Positions 18,439 to 30,041 are shown, counted from the stretch's first letter. The stretch is DNA of 64,000 bases from Eudoraea adriatica DSM 19308 (GCF_000382125.1 NZ_KB907549.1:1-64000); one strand, 5' to 3'. A program made the numbers and translations. The notes: generated by a model from the letters alone, not told the origin.

Positions 18439-19344
18439 ATGAATAAATTCAACAACATAGTCGCAACAGCAGTATTGTTTTTAACCTTAATAGGTGAAGG
18501 TTTTTCACAAACCAATCGGGTTATTGAGGTATTTCCTGAGGGAACGGTTTTGCATGGCGATATTAACTATGCCAACGACACATTGCAAAAACATTTGTTG
18601 GATATCTATTTGCCCCAAAAAGTATCCGGTAAAATACCCTTGGTCGTATTTGTGCATGGCGGCGGTTGGTTGGTCAATGACAAATACGCCGATATCGGGT
18701 ACATGAAAGAAACCGTTGCTGAAATTGTTTCTAAAGGTTTTGCTTTGGCCTCCATTGATTATCGTTTCGCGACCCAAGCTGTTTTCCCGGCCCAAATTCA
18801 AGACTGTAATCGTGCGGTTTCCTTTTTGGTCGATAATGCAGATAGGTACGGTTTCGATAAAGACCGAATTGCCTTAATAGGATTTTCCGCAGGGGGTCAT
18901 CTGGCTTCCTTGATGGGACTTTCAAAAAATAATGATATTGCCGATTTCTTTGTGCCGAAAACCACTAAAGCGTTTGGTTTTAAGGCCGTGGTGGATTTCT
19001 ACGGTCCCGCCGAACTGATTTTATTCCCAGGGGCCAATGATGCCAAATCGCCTGAAGCTTTATTGATTGGTGCTCCTCCCCTTGATAGACCTGACTTGGC
19101 CAAGATGGCTAGTCCGGTAACCTATGTGGATGAAAAGGATCCTCCTTTTCTGATTGTTCATGGGGAAAAGGATGATTTGGTTTCGCCAAGGCAATCTCAG
19201 CTCTTAAGTTCTTGGTTGACGGTGAATGGTGTTGAAAACGAATTGATCATGGTTAAGGAAGCCCCACATTTTGGAGAAATGTTCGATGTGGAAAATATAC
19301 GGACCAAGGTTATTGATTTTTTGCAAACACACCTACAGAACTAA
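18439..19344 (+). CDS. Exported alpha/beta hydrolase (BD-FAE-like esterase)
   Basis: About 301 residues from ATG 18439 (MNKFNNIVATAVLFLTLIG), which gives a signal peptide and avoids overlap with the preceding gene; an upstream in-frame start at 18322 would overlap it. Motifs: oxyanion VHGGGW, nucleophile Ser150 in GFSAGG, Asp in VHGEKDDLVSP and His in APHFGE. The family (BD-FAE and related esterases) removes acyl or feruloyl groups from plant or algal compounds and also acts on small esters. It is the second of two consecutive exported esterases. Confidence 0.88.
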   Translation: MNKFNNIVATAVLFLTLIGEGFSQTNRVIEVFPEGTVLHGDINYANDTLQKHLLDIYLPQKVSGKIPLVVFVHGGGWLVNDKYADIGYMKETVAEIVSKGFALASIDYRFATQAVFPAQIQDCNRAVSFLVDNADRYGFDKDRIALIGFSAGGHLASLMGLSKNNDIADFFVPKTTKAFGFKAVVDFYGPAELILFPGANDAKSPEALLIGAPPLDRPDLAKMASPVTYVDEKDPPFLIVHGEKDDLVSPRQSQLLSSWLTVNGVENELIMVKEAPHFGEMFDVENIRTKVIDFLQTHLQN

Positions 19345-19369
19345 GTAGTATTAATTTAAGTATACGCAT

Positions 19370-20494
<1,125 letters not shown>

Positions 20495-20514
20495 TAATTT
20501 TATCTGGGAAATAT

Positions 20515-21120
20515 ATGTACCATAAGATCTTAGTTCTATTTACATTGTTTTCATCTTGTTTACAGATGCAATCCGGGCAACAGCAGCCTCAGGCTTCTGA
20601 CAATACTTTGATTATATATCTCTCACGCACCAATAACACTAAGGCAGTTGCAGAGCTAATTCACGACAAAGTCGGCGGTGATTTGGTGGCCCTGGAATTG
20701 GAAAATTCATATCCCGAAGATTATACTGCCACAGTAAGGCAGGTAGCCCGGGAAAACGAGACCGGTTACTTGCCCCCTTTGAGAACCAGGATTAATTTGG
20801 ATCAATACGACACGGTCTTTTTGGGCTTCCCCACCTGGGGCATGCAATTGCCGCCTCCGATTAAAAGTTTTTTGCATAAATACGAATTGGCTGGTAAAAC
20901 TATAATCCCGTTCAATACCAATGCGGGTTATGGGGTGGGTAGTGGTTTTCAGCAGATAAGACAGCTGTGCCCGAACAGTACCATTATGCAGGGGCTATCG
21001 TTAAAAGGTGGAATAGAACGGGACGGTATTTATCTGGTCATAAAGGGAGAAAAAAGAAGGGAAACCGAATTAGAGGTAATATCCTGGTTGCGGAAACTTA
21101 ATATTTTAAAACCAAAGTGA
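20515..21120 (+). CDS. Flavodoxin-like protein, probably exported
   Basis: A 201-residue flavodoxin-fold protein. LIIYLSRTNNTKAVAELIHDKVGGD is the FMN phosphate-binding loop, followed by DTVFLGFPTWGMQLPPPIKSFL (ring-binding Trp/Gly segment) and TIIPFNTNAGYGVGSG. The first about 20 residues (ILVLFTLFSSCLQMQ) look like a signal peptide with a possible lipobox, so an envelope location is likely. It would carry electrons or reduce quinones. It sits 20 bp after the aldo/keto reductase gene and ahead of the molybdenum hydroxylase genes, so it may be an electron carrier for them. Confidence 0.82.
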   Translation: MYHKILVLFTLFSSCLQMQSGQQQPQASDNTLIIYLSRTNNTKAVAELIHDKVGGDLVALELENSYPEDYTATVRQVARENETGYLPPLRTRINLDQYDTVFLGFPTWGMQLPPPIKSFLHKYELAGKTIIPFNTNAGYGVGSGFQQIRQLCPNSTIMQGLSLKGGIERDGIYLVIKGEKRRETELEVISWLRKLNILKPK

Positions 21121-21217
21121 TAGTAATCCAAAATTTTAACACATTTAATCCATAGGTTTGAACTTTAAATAGCAAATACAAAAGAAAATTCATAAATTCA
21201 TAGAAACTTTTACAATC

Positions 21218-21679
21218 ATGGCAAAATTTTCATTAAACATCAACGGAAAAACACAAGAAGTAGACGTTGATCCCAACACCCCAATGCTTTGGGTGTTGCG
21301 TGACCACCTTAAATTGGTTGGAACAAAATATGGCTGCGGAATCTCACAATGTGGTTCCTGCACCATTCATTTGAGCGGTATTGCGGTTAGAGCTTGTATG
21401 CTTACCGTATCGGCTGTTGGCAATCAGGAAGTCACTACTATTGAGGGTCTTTCAGAAAATGGCGATCACCCGGTTCAAAAAGCCTGGCTGGAAGTAGACG
21501 TACCACAGTGTGGCTATTGCCAGGCGGGGCAGATTATGACAGCAGCCGCGCTGCTGGAAAAGAATCCCAACCCTTCTGATTCAGAAATTGAAATGGCAAT
21601 GAACGGCAACATTTGTCGGTGTGGAACCTATGTCCGTATCAAAAAAGCCGTAAAAATGGCGGCTAACAGTGAATCATAG
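21218..21679 (+). CDS. 2Fe-2S subunit of molybdenum hydroxylase
   Basis: A 153-residue small subunit of the xanthine oxidase family. The first [2Fe-2S] cluster is bound by the plant-ferredoxin-like motif [11 protein letters not shown] and a later Cys; the second by QCGYCQAGQ and NICRCGTY. It is of the isoquinoline 1-oxidoreductase (IorA)/aldehyde oxidase small-subunit size. It has no signal of its own, so it probably travels with a large subunit that has a Tat signal. It is the only such subunit here for three large subunits that follow. Confidence 0.95.
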   Translation: MAKFSLNINGKTQEVDVDPNTPMLWVLRDHLKLVGTKYGCGISQCGSCTIHLSGIAVRACMLTVSAVGNQEVTTIEGLSENGDHPVQKAWLEVDVPQCGYCQAGQIMTAAALLEKNPNPSDSEIEMAMNGNICRCGTYVRIKKAVKMAANSES

Positions 21680-21699
21680 TGGATTCTAAAAAATATAAA

Positions 21700-23961
21700 A
21701 TGACACTCCTAAAAACGCAGATCGGTCGCCGTGCCTTTATAAAAAATACCAGTCTGGCAGGTGGTGGACTTGTATTGGGCTTTAGTATTTTAAACTCCTG
21801 CAAACCCAGGGATGTAGAATCTATGGCCGTTAAGGAAATGCCTGAAGAATGGTTCGAGATCAATGCCTATCTGAAAATTGGTGATAACGGCCTGGTGACC
21901 ATCATGGCCCCCAACCCTGAATTTGGGCAAGGGGTAATCACTTCAATGCCCATGATCGTGGCCGACGAATTGGATGTGGCATGGAAAGACGTACTAGTGG
22001 AGCAAGCCAATTTTAATGCAGAAGAATACGGTTGGCAATTCTCAGGTGGTAGCCAGGGTATCCGTCGACGTTGGGAAGGATTGCGCATGGCGGGTGCCAC
22101 AGCAAAACAAATGTTGAGAGAAGCCGCTGCACAAACATGGGAAGTTCCCGTAGTAGAAGTCAAAGTTTCAGAAGGCGTGCTTACCCACAAAGCCTCCCAA
22201 AATTCTGCCGGCTTTGGGGAAATGGCTGCCATAGCAGCACAAATGGAAATACCAGAAGAAGTATCTCTGAAGGAAGTTAAAGACTTCACGATTATCGGCA
22301 ACTCAAAAAAGAATGTCGAGAACCAAAAAATCATCACCGGAAAACCATTGTTCGGCTCTGATTACCAGTTTGAAGATGCCCTTGTCGCCATGGTAGAGCA
22401 TCCTCCGGCATTTGGCCTGCAATTGAAATCTTATGACGATTCCGAAGTTCGCACTATGCCCGGTATTGTGGATGTTTTCAAGATTAAGACCCTGGAAGAT
22501 AATATGAAACGGGGCTATTTTGACACCAATGCCTTTACTGATTTGGTGGTCATTGTTGGTAACACAACATGGGAAGTCATGAACGCCAAAACGAAGTTGA
22601 ATGTGGAATGGGAGCCCATCTCAGATTCAAAATTTATTGTAGATCGATTTGGCACTGAAATGGAAGTACATATACCCGGTGGTCTGGAAAGTACTGGCGT
22701 ACACTATGCCAAAATGAACGAAATGGCCGCTACTTCGGGAACTACGGCACGTAAGGACGGTAATCCTGAAACTGCCTTTAAAACTGCGGCAAAAGTCATA
22801 GAACGGTCCTATACCTGTCCATTCCTTGCACACAACTGTATGGAACCCATGAACTTTTTTGCCCATGTCACCAAGGAGGGAGCAAGGCTTGCCGGGCCCT
22901 TGCAGGCACCTGGTTTGACCGAATCAACTGTCGCGGCACGATTGGGTATTCCCATTGAACAAATAGACATTGAACTTACCCGTATGGGAGGTGGTTTTGG
23001 TAGAAGAGCCTATGGTCATTATGCCGTTGAGGCAGCCCTTATTTCGCAACAGGCAAAAGCACCAATAAAACTGGTTTACAGTCGGGAAGATGATATGACT
23101 TTTGGCATCTATCGCCCATCCTATCAAGCTAACTACCGCGCAGCACTTGATGAAAACAATAATTTGATTGCCTTTCATGTGAAGGCCGGAGGGGTGCCAG
23201 AAACTCCATTGTTTGCAAATCGATTTCCGGCGGGGGCAGTAGCTAATTATTTGGCCCAACAATGGGAAATCAATTCAAATATTACCATAGGTGCATTCCG
23301 GGCACCGCGTTCCAACTTTATGGCCGGTGTTGAACAGGCCTTTTTAGATGAAATTTCCGAAGAGGCCGGAAAAGACCCTATCGATTTTCGATTAGAACTG
23401 TTGGAAAGTGCTAAAAATAATCCAGTTGGTGAAAAAAACGATTATGATGCTGACCGCCTGGCCGGAGTGCTCAAACTGGTAAGGGAAAAATCTAAATGGG
23501 GTGAATCCATACCAGGGGTTCACAGAGGTGTATCCGCCTATTTCTGCCATAACAGTTACGCCGCCCATGTGGTAGATGTTGTAATGGATGGTGATACGCC
23601 AAAAGTGGAAAAAGTAGTCTGTGCCGTTGATTGCGGCATCGTGATCAACCCGGATGCTGCTTCCAATATGGCGGAAGGGGCAATCATCGATGGTATTGGG
23701 AATGCGATGTATGGCAATCTTTCCTTTGTAGACGGAAAACCTGAGCAGAGTAATTTTGATAGTTACAAGATTATTCGCCATAGCGAAGTACCGAAGAACA
23801 TAGAAGTTTATTTTGTAGAAAACGAAATTGACCCTACAGGACTGGGCGAACCTCCATTTCCACCGGTATTCGGTGCTTTGGCCAATGCACTATACAAGGC
23901 CACAGGCAGGAGGCATTACCATCAGCCCTTTGCTAACGATAAACCACCTTTGGTGGGATAA
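21700..23961 (+). CDS. Molybdopterin-binding large subunit of aldehyde/isoquinoline-type oxidoreductase, copy 1
   Basis: About 753 residues from ATG 21700, homologous to the starts of the next two genes; the GTG at 21679 overlapping the previous stop is less likely. The N-terminus has a Tat signal (GRRAFIKNTSLAGGGLVLGF) followed by LNSC, a possible lipobox. It is a IorB-like, XdhB-family large subunit that would bind Mo-MCD and hydroxylate N-heterocycles or aldehydes. MGGGFGRRAYGHY, NITIGAFRAPRSNFMAG and the C-terminal DPTGLGEPPFPPV with the catalytic Glu are all present. Cofactors and the small subunit make it a Tat-exported, folded complex. Confidence 0.92.
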   Translation: MTLLKTQIGRRAFIKNTSLAGGGLVLGFSILNSCKPRDVESMAVKEMPEEWFEINAYLKIGDNGLVTIMAPNPEFGQGVITSMPMIVADELDVAWKDVLVEQANFNAEEYGWQFSGGSQGIRRRWEGLRMAGATAKQMLREAAAQTWEVPVVEVKVSEGVLTHKASQNSAGFGEMAAIAAQMEIPEEVSLKEVKDFTIIGNSKKNVENQKIITGKPLFGSDYQFEDALVAMVEHPPAFGLQLKSYDDSEVRTMPGIVDVFKIKTLEDNMKRGYFDTNAFTDLVVIVGNTTWEVMNAKTKLNVEWEPISDSKFIVDRFGTEMEVHIPGGLESTGVHYAKMNEMAATSGTTARKDGNPETAFKTAAKVIERSYTCPFLAHNCMEPMNFFAHVTKEGARLAGPLQAPGLTESTVAARLGIPIEQIDIELTRMGGGFGRRAYGHYAVEAALISQQAKAPIKLVYSREDDMTFGIYRPSYQANYRAALDENNNLIAFHVKAGGVPETPLFANRFPAGAVANYLAQQWEINSNITIGAFRAPRSNFMAGVEQAFLDEISEEAGKDPIDFRLELLESAKNNPVGEKNDYDADRLAGVLKLVREKSKWGESIPGVHRGVSAYFCHNSYAAHVVDVVMDGDTPKVEKVVCAVDCGIVINPDAASNMAEGAIIDGIGNAMYGNLSFVDGKPEQSNFDSYKIIRHSEVPKNIEVYFVENEIDPTGLGEPPFPPVFGALANALYKATGRRHYHQPFANDKPPLVG

Positions 23962-24027
23962 ATTAAAGAATATATAATGCCGGGAATTTTTTAAAGAATA
24001 AAAATCTAATACGTAGAAAATCACAAT

Positions 24028-26289
24028 ATGAAAACAATAAAAACAAAATTCGGAAGACGTGCTTTTATAAAAAATACCAGTTTAGCAGGTGGCGGACTGG
24101 TTCTTGGATTTAGTTTTTTAAATTCTTGTAAACCGGAACAGGCAAAAGAAATGGCTGTCAGGGAAATGCCTAAGGAATGGTTCGAGATTAACGGCTATTT
24201 AAAAATTGGTGATAATGGCCTGGTTACCATCATGTCTCCAAATCCGGAGATCGGTCAAAACGTAAAGACCTCCATGCCAATGATTGTTGCAGACGAACTG
24301 GAAATTAACTGGGAACAGGTAATTGTGGAACAGGCGCCGCTTAATACCAACCTCTATAGCTGGCAGGTAGCCGGGGGAAGCCGGTCCATTAGCAGCTCCT
24401 GGCAAGCCCTTCGTATGGCTGGAGCAACTGCCAGACACATGCTCAAAGAAGCTGCTGCAAAGGCCTGGCAAGTGCCGGTAGATGAAATAACTGCAGTGGC
24501 CGGTATAATATCCCATGAAGCTAGTGGCAATTCAGCAGGTTATGGTGAAATGGCATCAGCAGCATCCTTAATGGAAGTACCAGAAGAAGTAGAATTGAAG
24601 GAGCGGTCAGAATTCTCTATCATTGGTACTTCGCGCAAAAACGTAGATGGAAAAAAGATTGTTACGGGCCAGCCTTTGTTCGGCCTGGATGTTCAACGGG
24701 AAGGAATGTTGATCGCCACCCTGGCGCATCCACCGGCTTTCGGCATGAAACTTAAATCTTTTGATGCAGACTCGGCCAAACAAATGCCGGGTATACGAGA
24801 TGTATTTTCCATAAAACTTTACGAGGATGACTTTAAAAGAAGTGCTTTCCACCATACAGCATTCAATGAGGTCGTAGTAGTATTGGGTGAAACAACCTGG
24901 CAGGTAATGCAGGCGAAAAAAAATATAAAAATCGAGTGGGAGAAAGCTTCGGATGTAACTGTGGGCATGACTATGTTCGGGAACGACATGAACGTTAACC
25001 ACCCTGCAGGTTTGGAGAACACAGCAACCCACAGGTCAAAAATGGAAGAGCTGAAAGCCAGAAACGGAAGGATAGTCCGCAAGGATGGTAATCCCGATGA
25101 TGCATTTAAGAATGCGGCTAAAATAATAGAAAGGAGCTACAGTTGCCCATTCCTGGCACACAATACTATGGAGCCAATGAATTTCTTTGCCAATGTTACC
25201 GAAAATCACGCAGAGTTACTGGGACCTACCCAAACACCGGAATGGATGGAACCCGCCATTGCTGAACTTTTAGGCCTTCCGTTAGAAAATATAGATATTA
25301 TGATGACCCGACAAGGGGGTGGATTCGGCCGCAGACTTTATGGGCACTTCATGGTGGAGGCAGCCGCAATCTCACAAAAAGCAAAAGCGCCTGTTAAACT
25401 TGTTTACAGCCGGGAGGACGATATGTCGCAAGGCACGTACCGCCCAAGCTATTCCGCTACCTATCGTGCTGCGCTGGATGCAGAAAACAATTTAACCGCA
25501 TTTCATATCAAAGCAGGAGGAATTCCCGAGAGTCCGCTATTTGCCAATCGATTTCCGGCAGGGGCTTTAGACAACTATCTGGCGGAAGATTGGACCATAG
25601 AGTCCAATATCACAACAGGTGCTTTTAGGGCTCCAAGATCAAATTTCATTGCAGGTGCCGAACAATCTTTCCTGGATGAAGTGGCAGAGGCGGCAGGTAA
25701 AGACCCTATAGAATTTCGACTGGATTTATTAAAAAGGGCACAGGAAAATCCAGTAGGGGAAACTAATGACTATGATGCCAGTCGATATGCAGGGGTATTA
25801 GAATTGGTCAGGGAAAAATCAAATTGGGGTTCTGATAAATCAGGTATGCACCGTGGGGTTTCGGCCTATTTTTGTCATAATAGCTATGTAGCTCAGGTTC
25901 TTGATATTGAAATGAACAACGACCAGCCAATAGTTCAAAAAGTTACATCAGCCATTGACTGCGGTATTGTTGTCAACCCTGATGCAGCGACCAACCTGGC
26001 CGAAGGTGGGGTTGTAGACGGAATTGGCCATGCTATGTACAGCGCAATTACTTTTAAGGATGGTGCACCGGAACAGAACAACTATGACAAATATCGGTTG
26101 ATTCGCCATAGTGAGGCACCAAAGTCCATCGAAACCCATTTCGTGGACAATGGTATAGACCCAACCGGACTTGGTGAACCTCCTTTCCCCCCTATCATGG
26201 GAGCTCTGGCCAATGCTTTATATAAAGCTACCGGAAGAAGGCATTACCATCAGCCCTTTATTCTGGATAAACCGCCATTAGTGGGATAA
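24028..26289 (+). CDS. Molybdopterin-binding large subunit, copy 2
   Basis: A 753-residue paralogue of the gene before it. The Tat signal is nearly identical (FGRRAFIKNTSLAGGGLVLG, then FLNSCKPEQ), and all diagnostic segments recur: NPEIGQNVKTSMP, RQGGGFGRRLYGHF, GAFRAPRSNFIAG and DPTGLGEPPFPPIMGAL with the catalytic Glu. Residues in the substrate region (e.g. GQNVKTSMPMIVADELEINW) differ from copy 1, so a different substrate or a redundant role is possible. It is 66 bp downstream of copy 1, without its own 2Fe-2S subunit. Confidence 0.92.
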   Translation: MKTIKTKFGRRAFIKNTSLAGGGLVLGFSFLNSCKPEQAKEMAVREMPKEWFEINGYLKIGDNGLVTIMSPNPEIGQNVKTSMPMIVADELEINWEQVIVEQAPLNTNLYSWQVAGGSRSISSSWQALRMAGATARHMLKEAAAKAWQVPVDEITAVAGIISHEASGNSAGYGEMASAASLMEVPEEVELKERSEFSIIGTSRKNVDGKKIVTGQPLFGLDVQREGMLIATLAHPPAFGMKLKSFDADSAKQMPGIRDVFSIKLYEDDFKRSAFHHTAFNEVVVVLGETTWQVMQAKKNIKIEWEKASDVTVGMTMFGNDMNVNHPAGLENTATHRSKMEELKARNGRIVRKDGNPDDAFKNAAKIIERSYSCPFLAHNTMEPMNFFANVTENHAELLGPTQTPEWMEPAIAELLGLPLENIDIMMTRQGGGFGRRLYGHFMVEAAAISQKAKAPVKLVYSREDDMSQGTYRPSYSATYRAALDAENNLTAFHIKAGGIPESPLFANRFPAGALDNYLAEDWTIESNITTGAFRAPRSNFIAGAEQSFLDEVAEAAGKDPIEFRLDLLKRAQENPVGETNDYDASRYAGVLELVREKSNWGSDKSGMHRGVSAYFCHNSYVAQVLDIEMNNDQPIVQKVTSAIDCGIVVNPDAATNLAEGGVVDGIGHAMYSAITFKDGAPEQNNYDKYRLIRHSEAPKSIETHFVDNGIDPTGLGEPPFPPIMGALANALYKATGRRHYHQPFILDKPPLVG

Positions 26290-26356
26290 CCGGAATAATA
26301 TAGCATCATTTTGGATTAATCCGTTAATGCAGCCCTTAAAAGGAAACCAGGATTTC

Positions 26357-28615
26357 ATGAATACAATAAAAACTAAAATAGGAAGGCGCGCATTTATAAA
26401 AAACACCAGTCTGGCAGGTGGCGGCCTTGTCCTGGGCTTTAGTTGGCTAAATTCCTGCAAACCTAAGGAGGCAGGAAAAATGGCGGCAAAGGGAATGCCC
26501 AAGGAATGGTTTGAAATCAATGGCTATCTGAAAATTGGTGAAAATGGGTTGGTGACTATAATGTCTCCCAACCCTGAAGGTGGTCAGAACGTAAAAACAT
26601 CCATGCCCATGATCGTTGCCGATGAACTGGATATTGACTGGAATGATGTAATAATAGAGCAGGCCCCTTTAAATACAGATTTATACAGTCGTCAATTTAT
26701 TGGTGGCAGCAATGCCATTCGATTCGGATGGAATGGACTTAGAATGGCCGGTGCATCGGCCCGTCAGATGCTTCGGGAAGCAGCCGCACAGACCTGGCAG
26801 GTGCCCGTAGAAGAAATCACAACAGTCGCAGGAGTATTGCACCATCAAGGAAGTGGCAAATCTTCAGGATACGGAGAAATGGCTTCGGCAGCGGCCCAAA
26901 TTCCTGTCCCGGATGAAGTTGAACTTAAAGAAATTAAGGATTTTAAGATTATTGGCACATCGCGTAAAAATGTAGATGGGTTTAAAATCGCAACAGGGCA
27001 AACCCTATTCGGCTCTGATATCTATAAAGAAGGGATGCTGACTGCAATGATAGTCCATCCTCCCGCTTTTGGTATGAAACTAAAATCAATTGACGACTCA
27101 GGTGTCAGGTCAATGCCCGGGATAAAAGATGTTTTTACAATTAAAGTATTAGATGATGATTTTGAAAGGCAGCATTTTGATACCTGTACGTTTCTCGAAG
27201 TTGTTGCCATTGTAGGAAATACTACCTGGGAGGTAATGAATGCAAAAAAAGCAATTACTGCGGAGTGGGAACCTTTCGAAAGCTATACAGAACAAAAAAG
27301 ATTTTATGGTGGGTCAGCAGCTCAAACCCTGAACATCCCGGCCGGTTTGGAGAGTACAACCAATCATAAAGCTAAAATGTCTGAGATGGCATTTAATCAG
27401 GGTCAAACGGTACGCAAAGATGGTAACCCTGAAGCCGCATTTAAGAATGCAGCAAGGGTAATAGAGCGAACTTATACGGCTCCTTTCCTTGCTCACAATT
27501 GCATGGAACCCATGAACTTCTTTGCCGATGTACGAAATGGGAAAGCAGCACTGGCAGGGCCATTACAAAAAGCAGAATTAACTGAACAGGCATTATCAGC
27601 TCGTTTAGGAATGCCTGTAGAGCAAATTGATATCCAATTGACCCGCCTGGGGGGAGGGTATGGCCGACGTTCTTATGCTCACTGGGCCATAGAAGCAGCT
27701 CTAATCTCCCAAAAAATGAATGCTCCGGTGAAACTCATTTACACACGGGAGGATGATATGACGGGAGGCATCTACCGACCAATGTACCAGGTTATTTATA
27801 AAGCGGCCTTGGACGAAAAAAACAAGCTTACAGCAATTCACATAAATGCGGGAGGTATTCCCGAAAGCCCTTTATATGCCAATAGGTTTCCTGCAGGTGC
27901 CGTTGATAACTACCTGGCAGAAAGCTGGACAATCAATACAAATATTACCATTGGTTCTTTTAGGGCACCGCGCTCTAACTTTATGGCGAGTGCGGAACAG
28001 TCCTTTCTGGATGAATTGTCAGAAGCAGTTGGAAAAGATCCCATAGATTTCCGTTTGGAGCTTTTAGAAAAAGCCGGGCAGAATCCGGTAGGTGAAAATA
28101 ATGAATATGATGCGGAACGTTATGCCGGCGTCTTGAAACTGGTAAAGGAAAAATCTAATTGGGGTAGCAATGAAAATGGCTTGAGCCGTGGAGTTTCCGC
28201 TTATTTCTGTCATAATTCCTATGCTGCCCAGGTACTGGACATGAAATGGGAGAATGACAAACCCATTATTGAAAAAGTTACCTGTGCTATTGATTGTGGT
28301 ATTGTGATCAATCCGGATGCAGCAACGAACCTTTGTGAAGGAGGTATTGTAGACGGTATTGGGAATGCATGGTATGGGGAATTACCTTTCAAGGATGGTT
28401 TGCCCGAAAAATCTAATTTCGATAGGTATCAGATGATTCGTATGAGTGAGGCACCCAGGGAAATTGATGTTCACTTTGTTCAAAATGATATAGATCCTAC
28501 CGGACTTGGCGAACCCACCTTCCCCCCTATTTTTGCCGCTTTAGCCAATGCTTTATACAAAGCAACGGGGAAGCGGTATTATCACCAGCCTTTTAATTCC
28601 AGGGAGCCTGTTTAG
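26357..28615 (+). CDS. Molybdopterin-binding large subunit, copy 3
   Basis: About 752 residues from ATG 26357 (MNTIKTKIGRRAFIKN), matched to copies 1 and 2; an upstream in-frame ATG at 26327 would add ten residues before the Tat signal. The family motifs are intact but drifted: RLGGGYGRRSYAHW replaces GGGFGRR.YGH, GSFRAPRSNFMAS, and DPTGLGEPTFPPIFAAL keeps the catalytic Glu. The three copies end in the same YHQPF tail. This is the last gene of the series; no terminator is evident before the convergent erythromycin esterase gene. Confidence 0.92.
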   Translation: MNTIKTKIGRRAFIKNTSLAGGGLVLGFSWLNSCKPKEAGKMAAKGMPKEWFEINGYLKIGENGLVTIMSPNPEGGQNVKTSMPMIVADELDIDWNDVIIEQAPLNTDLYSRQFIGGSNAIRFGWNGLRMAGASARQMLREAAAQTWQVPVEEITTVAGVLHHQGSGKSSGYGEMASAAAQIPVPDEVELKEIKDFKIIGTSRKNVDGFKIATGQTLFGSDIYKEGMLTAMIVHPPAFGMKLKSIDDSGVRSMPGIKDVFTIKVLDDDFERQHFDTCTFLEVVAIVGNTTWEVMNAKKAITAEWEPFESYTEQKRFYGGSAAQTLNIPAGLESTTNHKAKMSEMAFNQGQTVRKDGNPEAAFKNAARVIERTYTAPFLAHNCMEPMNFFADVRNGKAALAGPLQKAELTEQALSARLGMPVEQIDIQLTRLGGGYGRRSYAHWAIEAALISQKMNAPVKLIYTREDDMTGGIYRPMYQVIYKAALDEKNKLTAIHINAGGIPESPLYANRFPAGAVDNYLAESWTINTNITIGSFRAPRSNFMASAEQSFLDELSEAVGKDPIDFRLELLEKAGQNPVGENNEYDAERYAGVLKLVKEKSNWGSNENGLSRGVSAYFCHNSYAAQVLDMKWENDKPIIEKVTCAIDCGIVINPDAATNLCEGGIVDGIGNAWYGELPFKDGLPEKSNFDRYQMIRMSEAPREIDVHFVQNDIDPTGLGEPTFPPIFAALANALYKATGKRYYHQPFNSREPV

Positions 28616-28714
28616 GTATAATAACTGCAGGATAGCACTATCTTTATAGCATGGGATTGGAAAATATCTGCCATCAAACTATTTAAGCAAATCAAAGTTG
28701 TTATTACCTAATTG

Positions 28715-30025
28715 CTAAAACGCCCAAGGATAGGTTTCGGGCAACTGGGATCTATCTACGAAAACCTTCATTGGGTGAACGGCATATGAGCTGTCTATAT
28801 AGATAAAAGCATCATATCTTTCCGTCATTATTGAGGGTACGTAATTACCAACTTGCTCGTGCCCGGGATGATAGACTACCCCAATAGCCCTGTGTGGAAT
28901 ATGTTTTCTGAAACCGCTTTTATCCTTTAATTCATCCATTAGAATCAATTGATCTCCTTTTCCTGTTTGGTGTAACAGCCATTCCCATGACCCCTGCATT
29001 GCTTGCGGCACCTTCATACTTCGCATGGGCGCCCCCCACTCTTCCGCAGCAACAACAGTGCCTTGGTTGGAACCAAAACCTACAATCCGGGGATTATAGG
29101 CGGGAAGTTGTTCCCTTACCAATTGACCTAAATTTATAGAGCCTTCCAGGACCATATCAGTAGCCCTTGCATCTCCAACATGCGTATTGTGTTCCCATAC
29201 AATAGCTTTTGAATTTGATCCGTAAAAATTTAACAACCGCTTTAAGGTTTCCAGCATATGGTAGTCGCGTAGGTTCCATGAGTTTTCATTTATGCTTACC
29301 ATAGCACGGTAGTAGCTTTCTGCATTTTTGGCGATGTATGCGTTCTGTTCTATATTTAACGAAGCCTCAATATCCGTATTATAAGAGGCTGCGCGCTGTC
29401 TGATATCTCCCAAAAGTTTCACCACTTCATTTTCACATGTCCTGGACAAATACCGCTGTAAAGATCTTGCATACGCCATCCCCATCTCATCACCAAATGG
29501 TTCAAAACAGCCCAAAGCCCTTTTTGCAGTTGGCAACAGGGATATATCATGCGTCTCTAAATAGTCAATTATTGCTTCCATGGATTCCCATAGGCTGTAA
29601 ACATCCAAACCGTAGATTCCGACTCCTTTATTAGTTGGTATAGTTTTATTATGCTCATGCAGCCATGATACCAGGGCTTCTGTTTCCCAGTTGGCCCACA
29701 TCCATGTTGGCCAGCGATTGAATTCTTTCAAGATCTCCACGGAATTACCGCTATTTGCATTATAATGTTTTACATAACGGTTTACACGATAAAAATCGGG
29801 CCAATCGCCCTCTACAGCTATAAAATTGAACCCATGTTCTTCAATAAGACGTTTACTAATGGCAGTTCGCCAGGTGTAATACTCATGGGTTCCGTGTGAG
29901 GCTTCGCCCAATAATACCAAACGGGAATTGCAGAGCTCATCCATGAGGGGGTTTAAATCCAAAGGACTATTCAAAGGTCTGCCCGAATTTCTCAGGATCG
30001 AGATTCGTTTATCTGTGTTTTCCAT
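28715..30025 (-). CDS. Erythromycin esterase family protein
   Basis: About 436 residues from ATG 30025 (MENTDKRISILRNSGR); an ATG at 30058 that overlaps the upstream gene is possible. The family signature is unmistakable: LVLLGEASHGTHEYYTWR, FNFIAVEGDWPDFYRVNRYV, the KAIVWEHNTHVGDARAT segment with catalytic His, and HRAIGVVYHPGHEQVGNYVP. True erythromycin esterases inactivate macrolides, but most family members have unknown substrates; in mycobacteria one is fused to a phosphoribosyltransferase domain in a hypoxia-regulated protein. It is the downstream member of an operon with the LigD-type polymerase gene. Confidence 0.88.
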   Translation of the reverse strand: MENTDKRISILRNSGRPLNSPLDLNPLMDELCNSRLVLLGEASHGTHEYYTWRTAISKRLIEEHGFNFIAVEGDWPDFYRVNRYVKHYNANSGNSVEILKEFNRWPTWMWANWETEALVSWLHEHNKTIPTNKGVGIYGLDVYSLWESMEAIIDYLETHDISLLPTAKRALGCFEPFGDEMGMAYARSLQRYLSRTCENEVVKLLGDIRQRAASYNTDIEASLNIEQNAYIAKNAESYYRAMVSINENSWNLRDYHMLETLKRLLNFYGSNSKAIVWEHNTHVGDARATDMVLEGSINLGQLVREQLPAYNPRIVGFGSNQGTVVAAEEWGAPMRSMKVPQAMQGSWEWLLHQTGKGDQLILMDELKDKSGFRKHIPHRAIGVVYHPGHEQVGNYVPSIMTERYDAFIYIDSSYAVHPMKVFVDRSQLPETYPWAF

Positions 30026-30041
30026 TGTGTTTAAGCTGTCT

